Shown here one piece after another: positions 1 through 7,700 of a stretch of DNA of 20,853 nucleotides. Below the pieces are notes generated by a model. It saw nothing but the letters and a program-made list of their open reading frames with translations. It searched no databases and was not told the DNA's origin. The DNA is from DAOTVC01 sp034437215 (lineage in GTDB: Bacteria; Chloroflexota; Anaerolineae; B4-G1; SLSP01). Both the position numbers and the translations under genes were made by a program. Location: positions 1 through 20,853 of the forward strand of contig DAOTVC010000133.1 of the NCBI GenBank assembly GCA_034437215.1, written 5' to 3'. Within the stretch, counting starts at the first letter, position 1, and each line of letters starts with the position of its first letter.

Positions 1-87
1 CCTGTACGCCGGCGTTCGTTGGCTCTTCGTTTTCCAGGGTTCGTCCTTTCTCTGAGTGTGCGTTCGGATGGGTTGAGTGTACCACAG

Positions 88-122
88 GGCGCCCCGCATT
101 CAAGGGGCGGATGCGGGGCGCC
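88..122. repeat. Perfect 12-bp inverted repeat (hairpin)
   Basis: The arms GGCGCCCCGCAT (88-99) and ATGCGGGGCGCC (111-122) are exact reverse complements around an 11-base loop. No T-tract follows on either strand, so it does not look like a normal intrinsic terminator. It abuts the first copy of the 50-nt direct repeat. Confidence 0.7.
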
Positions 123-165
123 GCTGGCGCCGCCCAGCCCTACCGGTGGGGAGTCCGCGTCCCCG
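116..165. repeat. 50-nt direct repeat, copy 1 (copy 2 at 560-609)
   Basis: The 50 bases at 116-165 are identical to those at 560-609. In copy 2 the first part also forms the right arm of a 14-bp perfect hairpin (551-564 with 575-588). In copy 1 the matching left arm is missing and different sequence precedes the repeat, so copy 1 looks like a truncated version of the same element. Confidence 0.8.
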
Positions 166-203
166 GTTGGCCCCCTGGGCCATGGGAGTCCGCGGCGAGC
201 TGC

Positions 204-359
204 GTCCTGTAAACGGGGGGTTGCAGCCCGCTTGAGCGGGCGCTGCTACTAGCGCGGGGATTGATCCCCGCGCGGGCGGCGCCGGGGCTCACGGTCCATC
301 CCGACGGCTCCCCCGCTTTGCAGACGGCGTCCGCGCAGGCGGACGCCCGGCGCGCAGCG
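204..359. repeat. 156-nt direct repeat block, copy 1 (copy 2 at 998-1153)
   Basis: Bases 204-359 match 998-1153 at a constant offset of 794 with only a few substitutions. Each copy carries three perfect hairpins. In copy 1 these are 226-241 (6-bp stem, loop TTGA), 252-273 (9-bp stem, loop TTGA) and 326-347 (9-bp stem, loop GCAG). The block is followed by the 104-nt block here but preceded by it at copy 2, so the two composites are permuted. Confidence 0.8.
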
Positions 360-452
360 CCCCGGTAGCGGACTTCTCGTGGGCCGTTGGCCCTCCTGGG
401 CCATGGCAGTCCGCGTCCCCGGTTGGCCCCCTGGGCCATGGGAGTCCGCGTC
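349..452. repeat. 104-nt direct repeat block, copy 1 (copy 2 at 887-990)
   Basis: Bases 349-452 match 887-990 at a constant offset of 538 with about two substitutions. Inside the block is a near-tandem pair of 35-36-nt units that start GTTGGCCC and run through GGGCCATGG and AGTCCGCGT (386-421 and 422-456). A further copy of the unit lies at 166-195, and the equivalent pair in copy 2 is at 924-959 and 960-990. Confidence 0.75.
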
Positions 453-550
453 CCTGCCCGCGCGTGCCCACGGTGGGGGACCCCACCCCCCTGGCCCCCC
501 TCCCCTTCGCGTCGCTGGCGCTCCGCGTGGGGAGGGGGGAGGTTGTTTGT

Positions 551-588
551 GGTAGGGCTGGGCGCCGCTGGCGCCGCCCAGCCCTACC
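551..588. repeat. Perfect 14-bp inverted repeat (hairpin)
   Basis: The arms at 551-564 (GGTAGGGCTGGGCG) and 575-588 are exact reverse complements with a 10-base loop. The right arm is inside the 50-nt direct repeat. No T-run follows it. Confidence 0.7.
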
Positions 589-609
589 GGTGGGGAGTCC
601 GCGTCCCCG
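560..609. repeat. 50-nt direct repeat, copy 2
   Basis: Identical over 50 bases to 116-165. It overlaps the 14-bp hairpin at 551-588, and unrelated sequence follows. Confidence 0.8.
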
Positions 610-624
610 CCCCTAGTTCCCTCC

Positions 625-868
625 GCCCCGGAATCAATTCCGGGGCTGCTAGGCGGATAAACCCGCTGAAGCGGGTTCTGGAAGGCGCACATGGGCTGGA
701 TTCGTAGCGTGCTTCAGCACGCTTGGCCTAGCAGCCGGCGGTTTCAACCGCCGGCGACGGGCTAGCTTGAAGCCGCCTGAACTGATATACGCGCACTGAA
801 GTGCGCTACTGGGGCCTCCGGCGGGCCTTGTGGCCCGCCTTCGGCCGAGCGCCCGCCTGCGCGGGCGC
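625..868. repeat. Cluster of perfect hairpins with restricted 4-base loops
   Basis: Seven perfect palindromes stand in a row. They are 625-646 (9-bp stem, loop TCAA), 660-677 (7 bp, TGAA), 706-723 (7 bp, TTCA), 734-755 (9 bp, TTCA), 791-806 (6 bp, TGAA), 820-839 (8 bp, TTGT) and 849-868 (8 bp, CTGC). The stems share no sequence with each other, yet every loop is four bases and most are TTCA, TGAA, TCAA or TTGA. A linker GCTGCTA or its complement TAGCAGC recurs beside hairpins at 242-248, 645-651 and 729-735. The pattern resembles REP-like or other palindromic dispersed elements; the family is not one I can name. Confidence 0.75.
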
Positions 869-886
869 CAACTCGCTCTCTGCGGC

Positions 887-990
887 GGCGCGCAGCGCCC
901 CGGTAGCGGACTTCCCGTGGGCCGTTGGCCCTCCTGGGCCATGGCAGTCCGCGTCCCCGGTTGGCCCCCTGGGCCATGGCAGTCCGCGTC
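887..990. repeat. 104-nt direct repeat block, copy 2
   Basis: Matches 349-452 with about two substitutions. Here the block precedes the 156-nt block, whereas at copy 1 it follows it. Confidence 0.75.
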
Positions 991-997
991 GTGCCGT

Positions 998-1153
998 GTC
1001 CTGTAAACGGGAGGTTGAAGCCCGCTTGAGCGGGCGCTGCTACTAGCGCGGGGATTGATCCCCGCGCGGGCGGCGCCGGGGCTCATGGTCCATCCCGACG
1101 GCTCTCCCGCCTTGCAGACGGCGTCCGCGCAGGCGGACGCCCGGCGCGCAGCG
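998..1153. repeat. 156-nt direct repeat block, copy 2
   Basis: Matches 204-359 with a few substitutions. The hairpins are conserved at 1020-1035 (loop TTGA), 1046-1067 (loop TTGA) and about 1120-1141 (loop GCAG). Confidence 0.8.
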
Positions 1154-1184
1154 AGCCCCTACTCGTCGAGGGGCCAACCCCCCA

Positions 1185-1226
1185 TACTCCCTACTTCCTA
1201 CTTCCTACTCCCTACTCCCTAATCCC
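1185..1226. repeat. 7-bp tandem array, TACTCCC family, six units
   Basis: Six consecutive heptamers (TACTCCC, TACTTCC, TACTTCC, TACTCCC, TACTCCC, TAATCCC). The complementary strand has regularly spaced G-runs. The same family recurs at 17619-17646, and in both places a GAGGGGCC...CCCAT-like leader precedes it. Confidence 0.85.
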
Positions 1227-1301
1227 CTCCCACCTGTGGTATACTTAGATCAGGTTAGAACGTCCGCTCTGACCGTAAATTTCGCGCAGCAGGAGGGCAC
1301 C

Positions 1302-4300
1302 ATGAACGACCAAGGGACCACGCGACCGCAGGAACCTGCACCGTGGGCGCCCGACTTCCCCATCGTGGGGATCGGCGCCTCGGCGGGCGGGCTCGACGCC
1401 TTCCAGCGCTTCTTCTCCCACATGCCCTCCGATTCGGGGCTGGCCTTCGTCGTCGTCCAGCACCTCGCCCGTGAGCACGAGAGCCTCCTGCCCGAGCTCC
1501 TCGCCCGCCACACGGAGATGGAGGTACACGAGGCCCGGGAGGGGATCGAGATCGAGCCCAACCATGTCTACGTCATCCCCCCCAACCGGCTGATGACCAT
1601 CACCGACGGCCTCCTCTCCGTCGAGGAGTGCCCCGTTGAACGGGGACACCCCATCACCATCGACCTCTTCTTCCGCTCCCTCGCCCGCGAGCTGGGCGAG
1701 CGCTGCGTCGGCATCGTCCTCTCGGGGACGGGGACGGAGGGCGCCCGGGGGATCAAGGAGGTCAAGGGGGTCGGCGGGCTGACCCTCGTCCAGGACCCCG
1801 AGACGGCAAAGTTCCCGGGCATGCCCCTCAACGCCATCGGGACCGGTATCGTCGACTACGTTCTGCCCCCCGAAGAGATGCCCCAGCACCTCCTCTTCTA
1901 CGTGGAGCGCGCCCTGCCCACGAAGCGGCGGGAGCCGCTGGCGTTCGAGGGGGAGAGTGACCGGCTCCTGAAGCGGATCTTCGAGCTGGTAGAGGTGGAG
2001 ACCGGTCATGACTTCTCTGACTACAAGGCGACCAGCACCCGGCGCCGCATCGAGCGGCGTATGGCGGTCAACCAGATCACCGGGCTGGACGAGTACGTCC
2101 GCTACCTGGAGCGCACGCCCGCGGAGGTCCGTACCCTCTTCCGTGAGTTCCTCATCGGGGTGACCCACTTCTTCCGCGATCCCGAGGCCTTCGAGGCCCT
2201 CGAGGAGCAGGTCATCCCCAAGATCTTCCAGGGGCACGCGCCTGACGATCCCATCCGCGTCTGGGTCGCCGGCTGCTCCACGGGCGAGGAGGCCTACTCC
2301 ATCGCCATCCTTCTGCAGGAGCAGATGGAGCGCGTGGGGAGGGAGTACTCGGTCCAGCTCTTCGCTTCTGACATCGATGCCAAGGCCGTCGCCGTCGCCC
2401 GGCGTGGCGTCTACTCCAACAGCATCGCCGCCGACGTCACCGCCGAGCGGCTGGAGCGCTTCTTCTTCGAGCAGGACGAGAGCTACGAGGTGCGCCCGCA
2501 GATCCGCAGTATGATCATCTTTACCGAGCAGAGCTTCGTCAAGGACCCGCCCTTCTCCCGCCTGGATCTCATCAGCTGCCGCAACGTTCTCATCTACCTG
2601 AACAGCGAGCTCCAGCGGCGGGTTATCCCCCTCTTCCACTACGCCCTCCGGCCCGGAGGCTATCTCTTCCTCGGTACCGCCGACGGGCTGGCGCGGCAGA
2701 GCGAGCTCTTCAAGGTCGTCGATCAGAAGTGGAATATCGTGCGTGCTGCCGACAACCAGCGGCAGCGCGGCACGCCGGGCCGGCGGGGCTTCGCCCTGCC
2801 GCCGCTCATCGGCGAGACGCGACGTCCCCCGCGTACCCGGGTCCGCGACGACGCGCCGGTGCAGGACTACTTGCTGAGCTTCCTGCTGGAGCACTACACC
2901 CCTCCGGGCGTCCTCGTGAACGAGGAGGGTCGGGTACTCTACTTCCACGGGCGCACGGGCAAGTACCTGGAGCCCCCGGCCGGGGAAGCCGCGTTGGATC
3001 TCCTGCCCATGGCCCGGGAGGGGCTGCGTATCCCGCTCACCGCGGCCCTCCACCGGGTGCTCCATCACCGGAAGGAGATTGTCTACGAACGGGTGCGGGT
3101 CCAAATGAACGACCACGAGCAGCTCGTGCGCCTCATCGTCCGCCCCCTCGAGGAGTACGAGGCGCTGGGGGGATTGACCCTCGTGCTCTTTGAGGACGTG
3201 GAGAAGAGTGGGGACTTCACCGGAGAGGTCATCGATGCCACCGACGCGCGCGTGCGGGAGCTGGAGAACGAGGTGGCCTCCACCCGCGAGTATCTCCAGA
3301 CCACCATCGAGGAGCTGGAGGTCACCAACGAGGAGCTCCAGTCCTCCAACGAGGAGCTGCACTCCTCCAACGAGGAGCTCCAGTCGACCAACGAAGAGCT
3401 GGACACCGCCAAGGAGGAGCTCCAGTCGGTCAACGAGGAGCTCATGACGGTGAACACTGAGATGCAGGAGAAGAACGAGGCGCTGAAGGCCGCCAACACG
3501 GCCTTCCGGAGCATCTTTGCCGGCTCCCGCCTCGCCGTTATCTTCCTCGACTCAGAGCTCGAGATCCTCCGCTTCAGCACCCGAGCCCAGGAGCTCATCA
3601 ATCTTCGCGAGAGCGACGTGGGCCGCCCATTGGTGGATCTCTCCACGAAACTGCCCGCGGAGAACGTCGTGGCGGATGCGCAGCGCATCCGCGACACGCT
3701 GGAGACCATTGAGCGGGAGGTGCAGACGGAGGAGGGGCTGTGGTACTGGATGCGCCTCCAGCCCTATCGCCTGAGCGATAACGCCGTGGCGGGCGTCGTC
3801 ATCACCTTTGCCGAGATCACGGAACAGAAGAATCTGCAGGCGGAGCGGCGCACCCTCCAGCGGGCCGTGGAGCAGAGCAGTACGTTGGTCGGCATTCTCA
3901 CCCCCGACCGGCACTTCTCCTACGTGAACCCAACTTTTGCGACCACCCTGGGCCACCCCCGCAAAGCCCTCATGGAGGGCCCCCTCTCCCTGCTGCAGTC
4001 GGGTTTCGTCGATCCCCCTGCCTACCAGGTGCTCCGACAGGCCCTGGAGCGGGGCGTTTCCTCGGAACAGCGGGTGCACTACCGGCGCCCCGACGGCGAG
4101 CTGCTCTGGTTGCGGCTGGACGCCACGCCCGTGCGCGCGGAGTCAGAGGATCTGACCCACTTCCTCCTCATGGGCGAGGACATCACCGAGCGCCGGCAGC
4201 GAGAGGCGCAGCTGCGCCTCCATAGCGCCGCCCTCGACGCGGTGCGCCAGGCGGTGGTCCTCTCTGACGCCGAGCGGCGGGTGCTCTACCTCAACCGTGC

Positions 4301-4562
4301 CGCCGGGGAGCTCTTCGGGTTCTCGCAGGCGGAGGCGGAGGGCCTGCCCTTCTATAAGCTCTGGCAGGGCTTGAAGGTGGAGCCCGATCTCGAGATCGTG
4401 CTGGAGCGCCTGGATCAGGGGGAGAGCACCTGGGAGGAGGAGCGGGTGGAGATCGGGCCGGAGGGCGAGCGGCGGCAGGTCGACCTCTCCCTCCGGATAT
4501 TGGAGGACGACGCTGTGGAGCTCTTCGCCGTCATCGTCGTCATCGAGGAGATGACGGGGTAG
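1302..4562 (+). CDS. CheB-CheR methylesterase/methyltransferase fusion with PAS domains
   Basis: I chose the ATG at 1302 because AGGAGG lies at 1291-1296; an in-frame GTG at 1236 has no such support. This gives 1086 residues. Residues about 20-205 are a CheB methylesterase domain with the nucleophile in GASAGG (Ser27) and the histidine in VVQHL (His54). The usual catalytic Asp in the GxGxDG motif is Glu146 (SGTGTEGARG). Residues about 213-480 are a CheR methyltransferase with the SAM-binding GCSTGEEAYS near 322-332 and ISCRNVLIYL near 423. A PAS-like segment (about 520-636), a long heptad coiled coil of repeated NEELQSS/T (about 646-736) and three PAS domains (about 735-842, 853-965, 966-1086) follow. 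There is no N-terminal receiver and no histidine kinase, although many relatives end in a kinase. It is probably cytoplasmic and probably works with the kinase gene 161 bases downstream; whether it modifies chemoreceptors or signals another way cannot be read from the sequence. Confidence 0.93.
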   Translation: MNDQGTTRPQEPAPWAPDFPIVGIGASAGGLDAFQRFFSHMPSDSGLAFVVVQHLAREHESLLPELLARHTEMEVHEAREGIEIEPNHVYVIPPNRLMTITDGLLSVEECPVERGHPITIDLFFRSLARELGERCVGIVLSGTGTEGARGIKEVKGVGGLTLVQDPETAKFPGMPLNAIGTGIVDYVLPPEEMPQHLLFYVERALPTKRREPLAFEGESDRLLKRIFELVEVETGHDFSDYKATSTRRRIERRMAVNQITGLDEYVRYLERTPAEVRTLFREFLIGVTHFFRDPEAFEALEEQVIPKIFQGHAPDDPIRVWVAGCSTGEEAYSIAILLQEQMERVGREYSVQLFASDIDAKAVAVARRGVYSNSIAADVTAERLERFFFEQDESYEVRPQIRSMIIFTEQSFVKDPPFSRLDLISCRNVLIYLNSELQRRVIPLFHYALRPGGYLFLGTADGLARQSELFKVVDQKWNIVRAADNQRQRGTPGRRGFALPPLIGETRRPPRTRVRDDAPVQDYLLSFLLEHYTPPGVLVNEEGRVLYFHGRTGKYLEPPAGEAALDLLPMAREGLRIPLTAALHRVLHHRKEIVYERVRVQMNDHEQLVRLIVRPLEEYEALGGLTLVLFEDVEKSGDFTGEVIDATDARVRELENEVASTREYLQTTIEELEVTNEELQSSNEELHSSNEELQSTNEELDTAKEELQSVNEELMTVNTEMQEKNEALKAANTAFRSIFAGSRLAVIFLDSELEILRFSTRAQELINLRESDVGRPLVDLSTKLPAENVVADAQRIRDTLETIEREVQTEEGLWYWMRLQPYRLSDNAVAGVVITFAEITEQKNLQAERRTLQRAVEQSSTLVGILTPDRHFSYVNPTFATTLGHPRKALMEGPLSLLQSGFVDPPAYQVLRQALERGVSSEQRVHYRRPDGELLWLRLDATPVRAESEDLTHFLLMGEDITERRQREAQLRLHSAALDAVRQAVVLSDAERRVLYLNRAAGELFGFSQAEAEGLPFYKLWQGLKVEPDLEIVLERLDQGESTWEEERVEIGPEGERRQVDLSLRILEDDAVELFAVIVVIEEMTG

Positions 4563-4570
4563 GGGGATGC

Positions 4571-4698
4571 GAGTTGAAAGTTGGGCCGGCCCCTCTACGA
4601 GGTCCCTGCGGGCCGGAGTGTGGACTCCGGCACTCAAAGAGACTACGGGCCGCACCCTGCGGGAACGTTGCACAATACGCAATACGGAGTACGCAATA
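4571..4698. repeat. Composite intergenic repeat before the sensor kinase gene
   Basis: The 161-nt gap is built from modules seen elsewhere in the window. There is an AGTTGAA/AGTTGGG fragment at 4572-4585. A 25-nt stretch at 4583-4607 matches the reverse complement of 17593-17617 with one difference. A perfect 8-bp hairpin lies at 4612-4631 (loop GTGG). A 7-bp array of about 3.5 units (AATACGC family) lies at 4674-4698, and the same family is in opposite orientation at 17407-17430. The array ends eight bases before the GGAGG at 4706-4710 that serves the next gene. I see no convincing terminator between the two genes. Confidence 0.7.
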
Positions 4699-4723
4699 GA
4701 TATCTGGAGGGTATCGGAACCCC

Positions 4724-7700
4724 ATGAATACACCAGATAACGATAAGCATGACGCAACGCGTTGGGAGCGCGCCGGCGACCTCCGCGCCCGGGCCGAAGC
4801 GCGGGTGCGCGAGCGCCGGGGCGAGCTGCCTGAGGTCGAGGAGCTCTCCCCCGACGAGGTGCACAGCCTGCTGCACGAGCTCCGCGTCCACGAGGTGGAA
4901 CTGGAGATGCAGAACGAGACGCTGCGCGAGACGCGGCAGGCGCTCCAGGCTTCCCTCACCCGTTACCACGACCTCTACGAGTTCGCGCCCGTCGGCTACG
5001 TGACCCTCGACGGCGAGGGGGTCATCCGGCAGGGCAACCTCACTGCTGTCTCTCTGCTGGGTCAGGCGCGGACGACCTTCACCGGCAAGCGCCTGAGCGA
5101 CTTTGTGAGCCGCGAGGGGCAGGACGCCCTCTACTTCTTCCTGCGCAAGCTGGCGCAGACCGGCGGGCCCGCCGACACCGAGCTCTGGCTGGAGCGCTCC
5201 GACGGCTCCCGCCTCTACGCTCGCCTCGACGGGGACGCCGTCCAGGGGACGTCGCCCCTCACCGAGGAGCGCTACCGCGTCACGCTGAGCGACCTGACGG
5301 AGCTGCAGTGGGCGCAGGAGCAGCAGCAGGCCTTCGCTGTGGCCCTCGAGGAGGAGCAGGTGCGCACTGAGGAGCTCTACCAAGCGACGGAGGAGGCCAA
5401 CCGCCTTCTGAGCACCATTCTGGAGACGATGCCTGCCGGTGCCGTCCTCTGCGACGCCGGGGGCTCGGTGCTCACCACCAACCGGGTGGGGCAGGAGATC
5501 CTCGAGGGGCGGGTGACGGGCACGGTCCAGAAGCCGGGCACCGCCTATACCCTGCACCGTCCCGACGGCAGCCCCATGCCGCGGGAGGAGGTCCCCCTGA
5601 TGCGCGCCCTGGACGAGGGGGCGGTCGTTCGGGACGAGGAGCTGCTGCTCGCCTGGCCCGACGGGCACGAGCGCTGGCTCCTGGCAAGCGCCGCCCCCGT
5701 GCAGGACGAGCAGGGGCATTGCGTCAGCGCCATCACCGTCTTCCAGGAGATCACCGAGCGGAAGCGGGCGGAGGAGGAGCGGGAGTGGCTGCTGGAGGAG
5801 GTGGACCGGGAGCGGCGCCGCGCCGAGCGCTTCGCCCAGGAGCTGCAGCAGGAGCGGGACGTCCTGCGCACCATCCTCGACAACATGCCTACCGGCGTCA
5901 TCATCAGCGACAGCGGCGGGCGCCTCCTGGCGACCAATCGCAGGGGGCAGGAGATCCTGGGAGAGCAGCCCGAGGGGAGCACCTTCGCTCCTCAGCGCGC
6001 GTACAGCCTCCACCGGCCCGACGGCAGCCTTCTGGACCCGGCGGAGGAGACGCCCCTGTCCCGCGCCGTCACCGACGGCGAGGTGGTGCGCGATATGGAG
6101 ATGCTGCTGCGCCGCGCCGACGGGGAGGAGCGCTTTCTCCTCGCTTCCGCTACGCCCGTCCGCCATACCGAGGGGGAGATCCTGCGGGGGGTGATCGTCT
6201 TCCACGACATCACCCGGCGGAGGCGAGCGGAGGCGGCGATGGAGGCCCTCCTGCAGCAGGTGGAGGAGGAGCGGGCGCGTCTCAAGGGGCTCACCCGGAC
6301 CCTCGATCGGGAGCGGCAGAAGCTCCAGGTGATCATGGCGAACACGCCTGCTCACCTGGCCTACATGGACCGCGACTTCAACTTCCTGGCGGTCAACGAG
6401 GCCTACGCGGCGGGGACGGATCTCTCCGAGAGAGCGCTGGTGGGGCGCAACCACTTCGCCCTCTTCCCCCACGACGGCAACCGGGCGCTCTTCGAGCGGG
6501 TGCGGGAGACGGGAGAGGCGCTCCACTTCCAGGCCCGTCCCTTCGCCTACCCACGGCAGTCCGGGGGGCGGCTCAGCTACTGGGACTGGTCCCTCATCCC
6601 TGTAGAGGGTTGGGAGGGTGAGGTGGAGGGGCTGGTCCTCTCCCTGGTCGACGTCACCGCGCAGGTGCGCGCCACCCAGGAGCGGGAGCGGCTGCTGGAG
6701 GAGAACCGGCGGCAGCGGGAATTCCTCGAGCGGATGCTGGAGGCGGCGCCCGTTGGCGTCGCCGTCCTGGAGGGGCCGGAGTACTACTACGTCTACGTCA
6801 ACCCCACCTACCAGACCTTCGGTGAGGGGGCCATGGTAGGACGCTCACTCTTCGAGGTCTTCCCCGAGGTGCGGGGGACGGAGGTGGAGCGGCTCCTGGA
6901 GAGCGTCTGCGAACGGGGGGAGACCGTTCATCTCGACCGCCTGCCCGTGGAGCTCAAGGGGGGACGCACCTATTGGGAGGGTGCCTACGTCCCTCTCAAG
7001 GGGGAGGGGGGCCAGGTGGAGCGCGTCCTCGTCGTCGCCTCTGAGGTCACCGCGCAGGTGGAAGCGGCTCAGGAGCGGGAGCGGCTGCTGGAGGAGAACC
7101 GGCGGCAGCGGGAGTTCCTGGAGTACCTCATGGGCAGCGTGCCCGTGGGTGTGGCCCTCGTCGAGGGGCCGGGGCACCGCTACGTCTACGCCAACCCCGC
7201 CTACCAGGAGCTCGCCGGTCTAGAGGAGGCCTCCCTGGTGGGGCGCACCATCGCCGACATCTTCCCGGCGCTGGCGGGGGACGATCTCATCGCGCTGCTC
7301 GACGACCTCTACGCGACGGGGGAGGGCGTGAGCCTCTACGAGCACGAGGTGCAGCTGGAGCCCGGCGACCGGAGTTACTGGAACGTCAGCTACCTGCCCC
7401 TCCGGGGGGGGGGCGGCGCTGTGGAGCGGGTGCTCATCGTCGCCTCCGACGTCACCGAGCAGGTGGAGGCGGCGCGGGAGCACGCGCGACTGCAGGCCTT
7501 CCTGGAGCAGCTGCTGCAGGCGGCTCCCATCGGCGTCGCCATCGTCACCGGCCCCGATTACACCTTCGAGTTCGCCAACGCCCGCTACGCCGAGATCACG
7601 GGGCTGCCGCTCGCGACGCTTCCCGGCAAGCGCATGGCGGAGGCCCTCCCCGGGTTGATGGAGGGGGAGGGGCAGTCGCTGCTGGATGGCGTCCGCGAGC

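Larger units (their letters stand above)
1..1301. other. Non-coding repeat mosaic upstream of the signalling locus
   Basis: I see no credible gene here. The open frames on both strands translate the repeats themselves into Arg/Pro/Gly/Ala-rich sequence and have no recognisable domain. The stretch contains a 50-nt exact direct repeat, a 104-nt and a 156-nt near-exact direct repeat, more than a dozen perfect hairpins, and a 7-bp tandem array at its right end. The last 75 bases, before the ATG at 1302, are the leader of the CheB-CheR gene. They contain TATACT at 1240-1245, which resembles a -10 box, but I see no convincing -35 box. Bases 1-85 are ordinary-looking and may belong to the upstream region of a gene outside the window; this cannot be decided here. 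Confidence 0.75.

Noticed and set aside
19..1086. Open frames on both strands within the first 1.1 kb (65-147 residues)
   Set aside because: They translate the direct repeats and hairpins into Pro/Arg/Gly/Ala-rich sequence, recur wherever the repeat recurs, and have no ribosome site or recognisable domain.
1240..1245. TATACT as a promoter -10 box for the CheB-CheR gene
   Set aside because: The hexamer is good, but no -35-like sequence lies at a suitable distance, so I do not list it as a promoter. RNA-end mapping would decide.
1236..1301. GTG at 1236 as start of the CheB-CheR gene
   Set aside because: There is no ribosome site before it, whereas AGGAGG lies at the right distance before the ATG at 1302. 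The extra 22 residues are not part of CheB.
1245..3362. 705-residue open frame on the - strand opposite CheB-CheR
   Set aside because: It is antisense to a gene with clear domains. High GC and strong third-position bias open such frames, and the translation has no family features.
4643..6526. 627-residue open frame on the - strand opposite the sensor kinase
   Set aside because: Same reason: a Leu/Gly/His/Arg-rich shadow of repeated PAS coding sequence.
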